DNA from: Acidimicrobiales bacterium
GTDB taxonomy: Bacteria > Actinomycetota > Acidimicrobiia > Acidimicrobiales > Poriferisodaliceae
NCBI GenBank assembly: GCA_020631315.1
Contig: JAHDHM010000276.1
Location: 1 to 5,158 of the forward strand
DNA length: 5,158 bases
Direction: 5' to 3'
A program made the position numbers and the translations under genes. Positions 4,606 through 5,158 of this stretch are shown here, piece by piece. The notes beneath the pieces are model-generated. The model saw only the letters and a list, made by a program, of their open reading frames with translations. It ran no database searches and was not told the origin of the DNA. Every line of letters begins with the position of its first letter. Position 1 is the stretch's first letter.

Positions 4606-5158
4606 TCAGACTCGCGGGATCTCGCGTTCCTCGAAGGTCTCGATGATGTCGCCCGGCTGCAGGTCCTGGAAGTCCGACAGGCCGATGCCGCACTCGAAGC
4701 CGGTCGCCACTTCGCGAACGTCCTCGGTGAAGCGCTTGAGCGACGAGACCGTGCCACGCCAGATGATGGTGCCGTCCCGCAGGAAGCGGACCTTCGAGTT
4801 CCTCGTGATGACGCCGTTGAGGACGTAGCAACCGGCGATGAGACCGATACGCGGGATCTTGAAGATCTCACGGACCTCGGCGTCGCCGGTGACGACCTCT
4901 TCGTACTCGGGCTCGAGAAGGCCGAGCATGGCGTTCTCGATGTCCTCGAGCAGCTTGTAGATCACCTCGTAGTGGCGGATCTCGACACCGAGCTCGTCGG
5001 CCAGCGATCGGCCCTTGCGGTCCGCACGTACGTTGAAGCCGAGCAGGGTGGCGTTGGCCGCGGCAGCGAGCTGCACGTCGTTCTCGGTGATGCCGCCGAC
5101 GCCGCGTGACACGAACGCCAGCTTGACCTCGTCACGCTCGAGCTTCTTCAATGACTCG
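4606..5158 (-). CDS. infB: translation initiation factor IF2, C-terminal 183 residues; gene enters from the right edge
   Basis: IF2 is the GTPase that recruits fMet-tRNA to the 30S P site and promotes subunit joining. Only the end of the gene is present; the GTPase domain lies outside the window. Residues here are numbered from the first full codon (5157-5155). ESLKKLERDEVKLAFVSRGV (1-20) and GGITENDVQLAAAANATLLG (21-40), then FNVRAD (41-46), belong to the domain 3/C1 region after the beta barrel. The C2 domain, which binds the fMet-tRNA acceptor end, spans about 86-183 with GLIAGCYVLNGVITR (105-119) and GFECGIGLSDFQDLQPGDII (153-172), including the conserved ECGI and PGDIIE elements. An in-frame TTG near 5151 is only an internal Leu codon, since family similarity continues through it. 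The stop is TGA at 4608-4606. No frameshift is seen. Confidence 0.97.
   Translation of the reverse strand, partial: ESLKKLERDEVKLAFVSRGVGGITENDVQLAAAANATLLGFNVRADRKGRSLADELGVEIRHYEVIYKLLEDIENAMLGLLEPEYEEVVTGDAEVREIFKIPRIGLIAGCYVLNGVITRNSKVRFLRDGTIIWRGTVSSLKRFTEDVREVATGFECGIGLSDFQDLQPGDIIETFEEREIPRV

Noticed and set aside
4592..4831. N-terminal extension of the DUF503 protein into infB
   Set aside because: The extra residues are His/Arg/Gly-rich sequence read out of frame from infB. DUF503 proteins are about 90-100 residues long, matching the ATG at 4591.
4606..5151. A separate 181-residue gene starting at TTG 5151
   Set aside because: The TTG is an internal Leu codon. IF2 similarity continues through it to the window edge.
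1..5158. A novel defence, mobile or biosynthetic system
   Set aside because: All seven coding regions belong to well-known families in a widely conserved order. No foreign composition, integrase, transposase, repeat array or unknown gene was seen.

Overview
The window is a piece of the conserved bacterial translation and RNA-processing cluster. Every gene lies on the minus strand, so transcription runs from high to low coordinates. In that direction the order is infB (3' end only), a ylxP/DUF503 gene, rbfA, truB, ribF, rpsO and pnp (5' two thirds only). This is the same order as the infB-ylxP-rbfA-truB-ribC-rpsO-pnp segment of the Bacillus subtilis nusA-infB region, so it is an ancient, vertically inherited arrangement. 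High GC and PNPase, TruB and RibF sequences that resemble actinobacterial ones suggest a high-GC actinobacterium. Acidimicrobiia is a guess from the general look of the proteins, not a demonstrated placement.

Layout, high to low coordinates. Positions 5158-4606 hold the last 183 residues of initiation factor IF2. After 14 nt comes ylxP (4591-4298), which overlaps rbfA (4301-3903) by 4 nt as ATGA. truB (3900-3031) starts 2 nt after the rbfA stop, and ribF (3019-2081, GTG start) follows 11 nt after truB. These five genes look like one tightly coupled transcription unit. A 247-nt gap (2080-1834) then holds a weak candidate promoter and a hairpin-rich leader before rpsO (1833-1576). A second gap of 197 nt (1575-1379) carries a perfect 12-bp hairpin just after rpsO, two more hairpins, and the Shine-Dalgarno of pnp. 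pnp runs off the left edge. No gap exceeds 300 nt.

The genes serve linked processes. IF2 joins initiator tRNA to the 30S subunit; RbfA matures the 30S; YlxP is an uncharacterised protein usually encoded beside RbfA. TruB makes pseudouridine 55 in tRNA. RibF makes FMN and FAD and is the metabolic outlier. S15 is an early-binding 30S protein, and PNPase degrades and processes RNA.

I found no mobile element, CRISPR array, tRNA, rRNA gene or unfamiliar gene cassette. The coding content is ordinary housekeeping. The parts worth a second look are the two structured untranslated regions, before rpsO and between rpsO and pnp, where S15 and PNPase autoregulation acts in better-studied bacteria.
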